Source: Cyclina sinensis (Eukaryota; Mollusca; Bivalvia; Venerida; Veneridae). Taken from it: a stretch of 64,000 nt of DNA. This document shows, one piece after another, positions 37,801 to 52,200 of this stretch. Under the pieces are notes generated by a model. That model was not told where the DNA came from. It made no database searches and saw only the letters and a program-made list of their open reading frames with translations. A program made the translations under genes and the position numbers. Each line of letters begins with the position of its first letter. Positions within the stretch are counted from its first letter, which is position 1. Where the stretch lies: assembly GCA_012932295.1 (NCBI GenBank), contig JAAONU010000014.1:18716251-18780250 (forward strand). Reading direction: 5' to 3'.

Positions 37801-40496
37801 ACGAACAAAATAAAGTATTAAGATATTACTGTATTCGTATTTCAAAAAAGTTCTTTCTCAAATATAACCGTGACTGTGCTATCAAGCTTAATGGGTATAC
37901 ATTATTTTAAAATAAAATACGTAAGTGTTTCAAATAAAAATAATTTCAACTCACTTTCATTGCAAATGTTTCCATGGTAACCAGGTTTGCAACCATGATC
38001 ACAGTGACCATTTTTGTTGTTGCATTTTGTGTTGTCTTTGCAATTGTCGGGACAGGTTTCTGAGCAATTCTGACCAAACTTTCCGAAACTGCATGCTTAA
38101 GTAATTAAACAAATGTCTCCACACTTTTTATTTACAATTTCATTTCGGAAAATGATTACTTGTTTCCTGGTCTTTAAATAAAAAGATAATGAAAAGAAAA
38201 AAAATAATTTAAAACGCCCTCTCTAGTAGTTGTATTTATTCTTGTTTATATGACTTACATCTGCCGGTGTAGCATTCTGCGACAATAATGTCAACTTACG
38301 TAGTTTGCATCTACCACTGCGCTTTCTCTTATCAATATTCCTTACACTGATCACTAGTTATAAATTGTATTCTATTTGCAGTGATAATAAAACATCATAA
38401 GATGTTGAAACAAACAAATTCTTGTTAGAAATTGTTAGATGGTGTTACTAAGAAATAACATTTATTAACCTCTTGCAATTATTCTTTGTTTAAATAAAGT
38501 TTTAAGGATAATAATTTGTTTCTCATGTTTCCTTTCAATGAAAAAATATAGTGATACTAAGCTGTGATTCTGCTCAAAGTTTTCTAAATAACACAAAAAG
38601 TAATTTTTATCAGGATGAGTATAAAACTAGTTACTCTGAGTAAGCGTTTGTAAGAGCAAAAGAATGTATTAAGTTATAATTGTATTTGCATTTCAACGTA
38701 CTTCTTTCTAAAAAAAACTGTGAGTGTGCTATCAATCGAAATGAGTATACATTATTTAAAAGTAAAATACTTAAGTATTAAAAATGAAAATAATTTCAAT
38801 TTACTTTCATTGCATATCTTCCCTTGGTAACCAGGTTTGCAACCATGATCGCAGTGACCATTTTCGTTGTTGCATGTTGTGTTGTCCTTGCAATTGGTGG
38901 GACAGGTTTCCGAGCAATTCTGACCATACTTTCCGAAACTGCATGCTTAAGTAATGAAACAAATGCCTCAACACATATTGTATCATTTAGATCAATGATT
39001 TCTTGTTTTCTGAATTTTACTTTTCCTAAGCATTACATCATTATGATGAAAAAGAAAAGATGAAAAATGAAATATAAAAACCCTCATTTACATCTTTATG
39101 CTTTTTGCGACAGTAATGCCTACTAACGTTGTTTGCACCTTTCACTACGTTTTTCTTTTTTCAATTTTTATAACAGTACCAACTTGTTTTGTTACAAATT
39201 GTATTGAACAAATATTTCAGTTATTTTATTATCAAAAAGATTTTCAAAATGTACGTTAAAGTTCTTTGCCTAGTCAGCGGTTTGAGGCTTGAAATAACGA
39301 ACAAGTACTTTACTAGGATATACGAAAAAATGTTATTCTAACTTTGTATTTCCAAGAACAAAATAAAGTTTAATGATATAATTCTATTCTAATTTAAAGG
39401 ACTGCTTTCTCAAGTATAACTGTGACTGTGCTGTCAAACTGAATGGTATACATTATTTTAGAGTAAAATACCTTTGTGTTTTAAATGAAAATAATTTCAA
39501 CTCACTTTCATTGCATTTGTATCCATGGTAACTTGGTTTGCAGCCATGATCACAGTGACCATTTATGTTGTTGCATGTTGTGTTGTCCTTGCAATTGTCA
39601 GGACATGCTTCCGAGCAATTCTGACCGAACATTCCGACACCGCATGCTTAAGTAATTAAACAAATTTCTAAACACATTTTGTATCTAATTACATTTTGAT
39701 CAATGATTTTTTTTGTTTTCTGGTTTTAATGTTGGCCTAAGCATTACATAATAATAATAATAATGAAAAATAAAATATAAAAAAATGATATATAGAAACC
39801 CCTTGCAGTATTTGTCTTTATTCTTGTTTTTATCATTTACATCTTTATGCTTTTTGCGACAGTAATGTTAACTAAAGTTGTTTGCACCTTTCACTACGTT
39901 TTTCTATTTCCAATATCTATAACAGTGCTAACTTGTTTTGTTATAAATTGTATTGAACAAATATTTCAGATTTTTCTTTAGCAAAAAGAATTTTTGAAAA
40001 TCGACGTTAAAGCTCTTCGCCTAGCCAGCGGTTTGACGCTTGAAATAACGAACAAGTACTTTACTAGGATATACGAAAAATGTTATTCTAACTTAGTATT
40101 TTCAAGAACTAAAGAAAGTATTATGATATAATTCTATTCTCATTTAAAGGACTTCTTTCCCAAGTAAAACTGTGACTGTGCTGTCAAACTGAATGGGTAT
40201 ACATTATTTTTGAATAAAATACCTTTGTCTTTCAAATGAAAATAATTTCAACTCACTTTCATTGCATATGTTTCCCTGGTAACCAGGTTTGCAACCATGA
40301 TCACAGTGACCATTTATGTTGTTGCATGTTGTGTTGTCCTTGCAATTGTCGGGACAGGTTTCCGAGCAATTCTGACCAAACTTTCCGATACTGCATGCTG
40401 AAGTAATTAAACAAATTTCTAAACACATTTTGTATCTTATTACATTTTGATCAATGATTACTTGTTTCCTTTTTTGAGACGATGATCTGAACATTA

Positions 40497-40535
<39 letters not shown>

Positions 40536-43500
40536 TATAATAATAATAATAAATATGAATAAGTAAGAAAATGAAATCAAATCCATTTACATCAATATGC
40601 AATATGCGACAATAATATCCAAAACGTCATTTGCATCTATCACTAAGCTTTTCTAATTCCAATATTAATATCAGTGATCACTTATTTTGTTATAAATTGT
40701 AAATCATTTGCAGTGATTATAACACATAGTATGATGAGATACTAAAATAAAAACTTGATAAGATATTGTCAGATGGTGTCATTGAGTAATGATAATTAAC
40801 CCCGTGCAATCATACATTGTCAACAATATTGTTTTTATGATAATAATGTGTTTTCCTATGCTTCCTTTCAATGAATACAGTACAATTATTTTAAATAAAA
40901 GAGGGGGGATGCATTTCTAATCAGTATGAGTATAAAACTAATTTACAAAGTAACGTTAAAATACCTCTAACTGTATATGTTCAGAATCTTATCTTTACAG
41001 ACAACAGGCGAGTTTTTAAATTCTGTTAAAGTCATTTTGCTTAAAAGATGTTGTTTTTTATTTTCCTCTTTACAGTGTACAAAATATTTGGGAAAAAAAT
41101 AAAAAAAGTAAAAAGAAACACAAAGACAATTTCTTTACTCAAAGAAAAGGATGGAACTGTGAGTTTCAGATACAACAGTTTTCTCAGAATATATACCCAA
41201 AGGAAAAAGAAACGCAGGGTTAAATAATATGGAATAAATTTTTAACGGCTTTGTTAAAGATCATGAAAATTTGATAGATTATTATCTGGGTTACTGTGTA
41301 CTCAACACGATAATAAAATTACCGAAGCATGTAACGTAACGTGTCACATAGTGCAAGTGATGAAAAGCTAAAATTCCGTGCAGAATAATTCTGATTATTT
41401 TGTCAACACATTTATGATATCATTCGATACTCTAGAGGTTTACAAACTGTTTTCCATAGTAAAAACCTGTTTTAATTTCCAACGGTAAAGGCACGGCTTA
41501 CGGAAGTTCAGAGGGGTCAGGCATTGCAATGCAGGTTGCTATGCAGTTTGATGTGAATGCTTCTACCATAGAGCGACTTGTTCGTCGTCTTAGAGAAACT
41601 GGAAGGCTTGCCGACCAACCCCCAACGGGGCGTCCGCGCGTAAAGACACGACGTCAGGACAGGGCTATACGTCTTGCTCACCTGCGTAATCGGTTTGTTA
41701 CTGCCACTGAAACTGCTAACAATACAGTAGGCAATCATAACCGTCATATTCACCCCAAAACTGTAAGGAACCGATTACATGAGGCGGGTCTGCGATGTAG
41801 ACGTCCATGCGTTGGTCTGCCTCTCACTCGATTACGTCGAGCGCGTCGAATGGTTTGGTTAGCGGCACATGCCCCCAAAACATTTACAGTGAGACAATGG
41901 AGACCTGTCTTTTTCACCAACGAGTCGCGATTCACCCTTTTTCGTCCGGATGGTCTACGTCCTGTATACCGACGTCGTGGAGAACGCTTTGCCGGCGCAT
42001 GTGTTACTGAGGTGTATAAGTTTGGTAGTGGATCAGTTATGGTCTGGGGTGGGATATCTCATGGGGTTAGGTCAACCTTGGTTGTGTTGGGTGGGAATTT
42101 GACCGCTGTCATGTATAGGGATAAAATCCTCCGCCCGGTTGCTATCCTTTTAGTCCAACAACGTTACCTTATTTTCCAACAAGACAATGCCCGACCTCAT
42201 GTTGCGAGAGTTTGTAGACAGAATCATAACATTCAGCCACTCGATTGGCCGCCCTATAGTCAAGATTTGTCTCCAATTGAACATCTATGGGACGAACTGG
42301 ACAGGAGGGTAAGACGGCGTCAGAACACCCCCACCACACTCGACCTACTGAGAAATGCCTTGTTGGAAGAGTGAAACAATATCCCGATGATAAAGAAAAA
42401 CGCCCTTATGAAATCAATACACAGGAGAATAAGGGCTGTGACAGCTGCGGGAGGAGGACATACGCAGTACTGAGAACTATACGCCAATTTGAATTTACGC
42501 TTTTGTGGAGTATCGCCAAATTGGTTCCAATAACTGTAAAAGTAAAGGTCAAAATCCAGTGAAATTTTTCGATTTTATTCATGAAAGATAGTTTTTGAAT
42601 AGATTAATAAACAAAATTTTATATCATTCATATTAATAACCATAAATTACTGCTAAAGTCTACCCTGCGTTTATTTTTCCTTTGGGTATATTTGCCAAGT
42701 TATCCACATTTTGTATACAATTAGATTTTGATCAATGGTTACTTACTCGTTGGCGTAACATAAAATACAACTACTATTACAACACAACAACTACTACTAC
42801 TACATAAAAATGAAATAAAGAGTAGTAATAGTCTTTATTATTGTTTATATCACGACTGTACATTTATATGTAATTCGCGAAAGCAGTGTCATCTAATGTT
42901 CTTTGAATCTATCAATAAGCTTTTCTATTTCCAGTATTCATAACACTGATCACTTGTTTTTTCCCCTCACAAACTGTATATCTGTTGCAGTGATATAACA
43001 CATAGTATGATGAGATATAAAAACAAACACTTCTTTAACTTCACATTCTAGTTTCTCTATAAAAAGAATTGAAATAATTGTGTCTACATTTTAATGAAAT
43101 TACTTAGAAACAGAACAAATGACTGTGCCAACAAGGCAAATGTATTTGTATCGCCCCGATTATATAGTTTAAGTTCAATATGTGAAAACAACGGGCGTAT
43201 ATGTTGTCATTTGGTAACGCAAAGTACTTGCAATTCAGGATTTCATACCCCACTTCACTCACTTTTCTAACGGACTTTCGGATAAGACGTTGATAGGAGG
43301 TCTCACGTATAAGTTGTATACACCGAGCATGTAAAAAAACTCTGATACAAGCTGCTTACTGAAAAAATACCCCACCCTTCTAATTATATGTTAAACAAGG
43401 ACAGACTCTGACTATACATCAGCTCAAAAAAAGACAGAAACACCCGCCAGGGAGAGGAGTAGTGGTAACGTATAGAACTTGTACTAAAGCGAGAGAAAGT

Positions 43501-46500
43501 CCGAGTCCCAACACCTTTATTTAAATAATGTTTTCTTTCCTTTTTTTGGATGATACCTTCAGTCGAGGTACAATTTTCGGTACTTCACACTGATGATATA
43601 AAGGAACCAGGATGTCTCTGGAATGGGATGTTTTGATTTTTGAATTTTAAATAACTAAACTCTTCGAATGGCATCTGCCCAATTGGGAAAAGTTACCAAT
43701 GATAAATAAACTTAAAAACAAGATTTCATAAAAACAGTTCTTCGTTAATTTGTCTAGAGCGTCGGATTACTAGCAACATATGACCAGACATGTAAGGTGC
43801 AAATTCTGCAAAAGGTTTTCTTTTCTTGATGCACTGTATCTTTGTGTTTCAGACAGATGTGTGAAAACGTCTGTTTTTATTAAAAAGATCAGGAGCCAAA
43901 TTTATAAAAAATAAATCTTAAGTTTTTCAAATTTAAGTGTAAATAAGTAAAACATTTTACAACTCAGTTTGAAGCTTCAATGAAAGTTTTAATTAATATA
44001 CAATCTGGAAATTTAAGTTAAAGTTGTATAATTTTAAGAAAAAATAATTAAGCTTTTACTTAGATGCTTTATAAAAATGATAGCAGTTCTATTTTGCAAC
44101 CTAAAATAAAATGATTATATATTACAGAAATGTCCAACTTACATGCTGTGCATTTCTCTCCTTCGTAACCAGGTTTGCAACCGAGTTTGCAAATACCATT
44201 TACATTGTTGCACTGTGTGTTGTTCTTGCAATTTTCGGGACAGGTTTCCGAACAGTTGAGACCATACGTTCCGTTTTTGCACTCTGAAGATATCAGGATG
44301 GATTTCTTAATAATATATTTTTTCTATTATAATTAATTAATTTTATTATATGAAAATGATTTTAACGTAAATTTTACACAGTATTTCTGGTCGTCAAGGA
44401 TTCTTTCGTTCTTACTGTAACCAAGGTAAGAAACAATGTCAGACAAAAATCTACAAGTGTTTTAAGGCTGAAGATTGGAATCGAAAGTTAGGCACTTAGT
44501 TGACTTTGGATAAAAATCTACATGTTTTGGAAAATGTTTTAGTTTTTTCTATTATAAGGGCATAATGTTTGACATTAAGTTATGACTATCCATGCCAACT
44601 GATTATCTGCTGAAATATTTGCATAACTTTTAAAAAATGTTCCTAGTATATATATTACGATACAAATGCAAATTAAATCATTCCCTTTAAAAAAGATTAT
44701 AATTGTCTTGGTAAAAACTTGCTTATTCAGTGTAGGGTATTGAGCTGAAGCTTCGAATCATAAAATCGTGACAGATTAATATTAAAAACAGGGTTTAGAA
44801 ATTTCATGAACTATAGTACATTTTCAGTAATTTCATGAATTAGCCTAACAAATCAGGCATTACGTGTAATCCCTTATTGAAATAGTCGTTTCACAAATGT
44901 CCTGAAATGTTCGGTAGTTTCGTGACAGGACTGTTTTACAGTTTTGCTATAACAAATATAAACAATTTAGTGTTGAAATGACTGTTTTATGAGAATGAAT
45001 TGTGTGTGAAAATAATTTGTTCTGCAAATAAAAATTGTTTGTATTGCATGGACCACCAAAAGTAAAAAAAAGTAATGCATTTAGTAAAAATTTCGTAACT
45101 GGACGGCAAGAGACATCTGAATGGACTAAAAAGAATTTAAAAAATGGTTATTTTTAAGAAAAATAAAAGAAATAATGACGCTTTGAAAATATGAAATCAA
45201 TTATATTGTATTCTTTTTTTAGGAAACCATGGTAAAAACAGACGGTAAAGTACACCAAACTTTCTGTCGCACTTTTTTCTCCTAAAAATATTGTTATCTG
45301 AGACATACCCAAATACGTTTACAATTCTGTGTTAGTAATTTAAAAGGCTATAATGATAAGAATTTATGAATGAAATACTAATCTACAAATATATTGAAAT
45401 AGAGAGATGTTTTTTTGCGATTAAACAATAAATACTAAAGTGAATTGAAATTCATTTAGGACGTTTGACACACTTTCCTAAAACTTGTATATTATACATA
45501 TCAATTCATACATACATTGTTACATATGAAAACATCTTTCCAGTATCTGATCTAAGACTGAAGATAATGTAATAGAAATGAACATTTTCTAGAAACGTAT
45601 ATGTTGTTTGGTACCATTTGGTGGTAAAATTAAAAAAGATTTCTGCAGTATTTTACCCTTTAAACGCAATGTTCGTACAGGCCTTTGTGCCTTGAAACAA
45701 ACATTTCATTAACATGAAAATCTTAAGCAAGTCCACAGATAAGGTAAAGGAAATTTATACCGAATTCGGCATTTATGCCGTATTTGACTGACGTATATTT
45801 AAATTGAATACCGAACATACTTGCTAATTTACTGAACATTTTACGAGTATACAGCATATAATTGTTGTTGTAGGACAACTACTGTGCCTAACGGCTATAC
45901 AATTTCAGTCTCTGATGAACAATACGGTTCCTGACAAAGAAAATCAAAAACTCCCTGGTAGACGGGTTTGCAAAAACGATGTCAAGCTAATTTGATACAA
46001 GCTTTTTTGTTTTGTCTCTGCAAATCTCCATACAGGATCTCGAACAGTTTTGACTATAAAGTCATTGAATTTTATGTTCTTTATATTCAATAAAACAATC
46101 TGATGTCACAAATAAATATTGCCCTCTTACACAATAAACATGTAAAAGTGTTCACCAAAGACGAGGAAATGCACTGTTTGACTATAAGCATAAGTAACCT
46201 ACGATTCATTATGTGTTCCAAAGTTGTCCGAATATTTAAACTTTACAGTTAAAAATTTTGAAATTTATATTTAGAACTATTAGACTGAAAGATTTTCTTT
46301 CTGAAAAGACAAGGAAAAACAAATATTATATTTGTAATTTTCAACAGGTCAGCCTAAAAAGCACAAAGTTTCGCTTTCATTTACGAAAGATAAGACCAAA
46401 AGTTAACAGTTTGACAGCGTGCAGCTGGACTGGACAAGTTTAATTTATGATTTTTATACCTAAAAAATATAGTTCGTGCTGCAAGAACTGAACAATAAAT

Positions 46501-49199
46501 GTGAAAACGGTATTATGTTGTATTATGTTTGGTATGAACCAAGATAAATGAAAAGAGAGGCCTAGTTATTTTGAAATGTATCGAGGCTGAATGGAAAATC
46601 CCACAAAACACAAAGCATACCATTTTTCTAATGGTCTTCAAAAATTCATTTAATATTAATAATGCATATTTTATGCTTATCTTATTTTCATATTACCACC
46701 ATATATATTGGGTACTTGAAATTGTTGATGATCTGCAAAAATAAGACAAAAATATTATTGTAGAAAAATTTTTTAAGCAAAAATTTTGAATAAGATACTT
46801 CTTCTCTAAAATATGTTTAAAAACTTTACCTCTCCTGCACCTCTTTTTATCCCATCCTGCATTACATCCTAACATACATGTGCCATCTGTATTTCTGCAA
46901 TTGGCGTAGCCGCCTTTACAATGATCACTACACTTCTTCGAACAGTTCATCCCGTAAGTCCCATTGTTGCATTCTGCATGAAAGAAAAACAAAAGGACAA
47001 ATGTTAAAAACCGCGTTATCTGATTTATGCACATAGTCCTAGAAATGTGAAAGAAGTTTTCAGCACAAGGTATTGCTGGAAAACAACAGAACGGGCATAG
47101 CGTGCTTTAAAAACAAGTCATACACATCACGACCGACCAGCCAACCAATTGTAAGACGTCTCTAGGATACACACTTTGGCTGGGTAATCATAATATTGTG
47201 ATCATAAAGAGATAAAGGAAAAATAAACCCCGCCCTGGGGAGCATGTTTCCAATTAAGTATTAATGCAGTCGGCCTATTGGCTTTAGCGGAGAAGATTTT
47301 GAAAACTTTTTCCATAAAATCTATGCGAATGAAGTGACCCTTTGGGCGGAGCCTGTTCTGAAAGTAGAGGCATGATTTATAGGAATTTGGTAGAGGTTTA
47401 CTAGATAATACTACATCCCAAATATCTAAGCTCTCGGCCTTGTGGTGTCAGAGAAGAATATCTTTAAAGACTTTCCTTTCAATTGCCATGGTAACAATAT
47501 TATTGCAATTGGCAAAGTAGTATATGAGGAGATGTTGTTTGAAATTTATTGTGGATAACGGACAGACAAAAGAGAAAACTGAAAGTTTCACCTAACCTAT
47601 GGTCGGGTAAGCTATAAAACATACGAAGCATCATCAGTGATGATTATTTTACTCGATATATTAGTATAAATGTGTATTATTTTGAAAGTTATAGTAGTTA
47701 GATTATTGTTTGTGCAAACAACTTTTATAATCAACTTATTTATTAATGAATAGGGTAGAGAATTTATGTTGTAAGTGTGATTTATGACTTTCTCATTGCT
47801 AACAATACATGTTCATCACCAAGAACACTTAAAGCACAACGTATTGAAACACATCAGGAGATTAAATCTTGTGAAATAGTGCGCCAGAAATAATTCTTCT
47901 AATATGACACTGTCAGAGCAGATACGTTTATATATAAAATAAATGTAAACAAATATCTATTGAATGCCTATTTTACTTACTTACTTTGATCACACATGTC
48001 ACCCGTGTAGCCATCCTTACACCCTCCTGGACAATGTCCATCGGTTTTGTCGCAGACAGATGTGTTATTACAATTTCCACTGCACGTTAAATTGCAATGC
48101 GTACCATATTTTCCATCAAGACACACTGGAACTACAACAGTACGCGCGCTTGTATATAAATCATTGTATGCAATATGAAAGAAATCCCTTTTAAAACATA
48201 AGTTTATGGAAAGCGAAGTATATAAAATGGAGATAATTTAAAAACATTCCTAGTTAAAGTTACGATCCTTGTACACTGCACTTTCACTTAATGAGTTATG
48301 TTCCGGACAATAGTGTTACGGACGGACAGATACCATAACCATATCCCTCCAGCCTTTATCCGAAAGTTGATGTTATTGATGTTACATAGTGCACGTCCTC
48401 TCAATAACATCAATCGTATGAAATACTCCTTGAATCATATATATGAGACAAAGATATGCTCCGGACATGCATTTATAGAACGTAATAAATGGAGGGTATG
48501 CAAAATAGAAGCAAGACACATTAATTTTATGGTTCTTGCTTAATGCACTTCCTCTTTGAGTTCTCTATCAGTGTGTAATATATTAACGAAATCCCTTCTA
48601 TAGTTTTCAAGTGTGTAAAAATGGTTAACGTAGTATAATATGGATAACATGCTGCGGCATAGTGTAGTTAGGTACGGTTTGTCAGTGTACAGTCCCCTTT
48701 GTTTTGTGTACGCCGTTTGTTGCCGAATCTTTAGGCGATATTAATAAACTATAAAACTCGTACATTTGTGTGTTTCTATACCATTAAACCTTACTAGCGC
48801 CGGAACTTTGTTCTTCAGTTAATTGTGTTTTGCTACGCCTAAGGATTGTTTCAAACAAAATCAAGTCTACTCGCAGGTTTGAAAATATGCTACATTTGTC
48901 TAGATTTGTTTTATTTCGCTTCATCCAGTAATAGAAGTAATAACGGTGCAGAAAACACACGGGTTTTCATTAGCTCTTAACATTTCGCATTTAGATTTCA
49001 TCCCTTCAATTTACCATCGTCTTGTGACAGCTTCTAACAATATCCAGTTTGGAGTGAAAACGCTATTGTTAGATACAAAATCATCGCCCTTGTCACTAAG
49101 AATAAGACCAGACAAGCGCAAGACAATTATTACCAGTTAGTTGCAATATATACATTTTATAAACATAGATGTAATTCACACTAAAGCTCCTTCTATAGG

Positions 49200-49270
<71 letters not shown>

Positions 49271-52200
49271 TATATTACTTGAGATCTAAATAAGATAAAG
49301 CAATACAAGGAAATACAACTATATTTTTCCCGAGCGCTATGGTATTTTCATGTTTTCAAGAAAGACATAAAGTTATTCGTTATTCCGTCACACCTGGATA
49401 CAACATTGACCATATTTCGATCTGTGTCACCTACTTTTAAAACTAAACTTATTTTATCGACAACACTGTATTCACAAGTTTCCTTACCCGATAACTGTTG
49501 TTTCGTGCTGTTACATTTCGGAGGATTATAACCCTCTTGACATCCGTTAGGACACTCGCCCGTGGAAACGCCACAAGGAGCTAAATTTAGACAATGTCCA
49601 CATTTGTTTCGACATTGTGGACCCCAATGCTGATCGTCGCAGGCTGTACAAAATTCAGACATTTACTAAAACCACACTCAACGTTCAAGACTTTAAAAGC
49701 TTATTTTCAAAACGTATTTTTTTCCTAAATTTGATACTGATTTGTAAAATTCATCCTCATGGTGCTAAGTGATTTCCCTTTGCGACCACTTCGGCCAGAA
49801 AAACTGAACAAATTCAGATAAACAACCAACAGATGCTATTTTACAAACATATACATACTACATAATATCATAGGATTCAAGAACCTAAGTGATGCTTTAA
49901 TTTTTTCATATATATAGATATGAATTATTAAAGATATTTACTTACAAAAATTGCAATGTGTACCCGTCCACCTATCTCTGCAACCAGAAGAGCATGTCCC
50001 TAGTATTTTATCCCATATATTCGTGTCCTTGCAATGACATTCCTTATTGCAATCGTATCCACAAATTTCTTCTGGACAGTCTATAATGGTAAAGCATGTA
50101 AAATATAATTTTCCTAACTAGTTAAATATAGTGCAGATATTCTATATGCTTTTTTCTCAGCAAGTTGTCACTCTTTAGTCTTTAAATGAACAAGTCAATA
50201 ACAGCTGATTTTCATGTTTAAACGCGAATAAAAAAATATCTGAGGACCAAGCTTGGAGAAATATCTGAGGATCCAACGCTATGAAATATCTGGGAAAGAT
50301 ATACATACATTCCTAAATACCACAATTCATGTTATTCCTACAATTATTCGTATGGGAGTACGTTCGGTCCCTAGTGAAGTTAAAATATTAATTTCTGAAT
50401 TAAAACAAAACCTTTTGTCAATGCACCATTGGTTCAGTTTAAAATACAAGCACCTGATTCGAATATAATCAATTGGGTAGGATATTTTTATAGATCGAAA
50501 GTTTAAGTGTCACTACTTGATAGTTTAAGTACTGAATAAAAATTAAAAAAATAAACAGCATGTGCCAAGTGATAGCAATAGTTATAGCGTACTTACCTCC
50601 AAATATATTTACTTCACAAAGGTTAAGCCTATTACGGTTTCCAGACATTGTAAGCTTCACAGAGTGGGCAATAGTATTCAGTGAGGTGTTTTCTTGACGA
50701 TGGTTTGAGATAGTTACCCACTCTCTGTTTGTCTTGTTTGATACGTCTAATTGCAATGTAGAATGGTTTCTGCTGTTCTCTAAATATAGGAACACACAAA
50801 AAGTCTTTTTTTAAATTTTAGTATAGTATAAGTATGAAATCATGTATTCTTACTTTGACTGTTGCAGACTGTTGCGTTATTTTCGATGCAGTTTACGAGA
50901 ATATCATTTCGATACGTAAATTATCTAAAGGTATGCTAGATTGAAGGTATTTAAAAGAAAAATCAAACAAGTTGTTGAAATCACACTGAACTCCCCTTCC
51001 CCCCGCCACTTCATTCGCAAGATCAATCATAAATTTTCCCTCAGCACGGTGAGCCTAGTAATGTTTTAAAAACAACTGAATCTCGTGTAGTCTACTAATA
51101 AAGCTAACTATGTTTAACATTCTTAGATTCGTTCATTCGTAATTAATTGCTTATGAAGTACATGTCCTTATGAACTTTACATTTGATACAGTTAGTTCAA
51201 AATCTACACATGCCCAACCATCCTAGTAATCTCAAAGAAGCAGTTACTGAGTTCCAGGTAATTGATCTGCAACCACTAAGTAATGACACCTTTGGGAATG
51301 ACCTTTGATCCTGTGTGCCTAAAAAACAAACGGTTTCACCTACTCATCACATCCAAGCATCCTGTAAAGTTTAAAGTCCTCGTGCAGTTGTTCTTGAGTG
51401 ATTGACCAAAAACAACAGGTTTGAAAATGTGGGTTCCTTTTAGCTTAACCCCTTAAAACGGTAGGTTTCTATTCATCATGCCCAACCTAACTACCAAATC
51501 TCAGGACTCTGTGCCCATTCATTTCTTTAGTTACTTATTGGAAACAAAGTGGACCACCGACAAACCGACATCTGTAAAACAATGCACTCCCTCTATTTTC
51601 GAAAGGGGGACATAAACGTGATATTATTCACTTAAATTAGTGAACACCGTCCTTTACACAACGTTATCAACACGGTCCTTTGCGCAACACATTCTCAGAA
51701 TTACAATAATAATAATAATAATAAAAAAAACAACGAAAAATATAAAAATAAAGAAACGGCGAACTAAGGTTTTTCTTTCTTGATGTATTACAATACTCAA
51801 ACCTAAAAGATTGTGGCCCTTTTCTTTGTTGGAACTTACAAAATGATACATAATTGCTTGCAAATTGTGAAAAAGTTTAGTTCGGCAAACGTTTAGGCAA
51901 ATAGTGCTTTTGACACATAAATATACAGAGTGTAACTTTGTCATGGGCATCGATAAGGTAGTTACCATCAAACTTGAAAATCAGAACTATACAGTCCAGT
52001 GGCCGGTTTCTTTTCTGTGGCTAAAAACTTAGATTGAAACCTAGCTTGAACAAACCTAGTTTCAATCCTGGATTGAAACTAAGCTAGGGTAATTTACTTT
52101 TCTCTAATTTGATAAAATATGATTTAGAATCCGTTTAAAATATAGACTGATTGTAATTTTTGGATTCATCTTAAAATCTCATTACGGTACTCTGGTAAAC

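Noticed and set aside
40204..40602. 132-codon frame with a poly-tyrosine run
   Set aside because: The tyrosines come from the antisense (aat)n microsatellite. Only 40257-40397 is exon.
43440..43505. tRNA-like sequence (agtggtaacg ... gtccgagtccc)
   Set aside because: A B-box-like motif is present, but I could not fold a cloverleaf or find target duplications. At most a SINE fragment.
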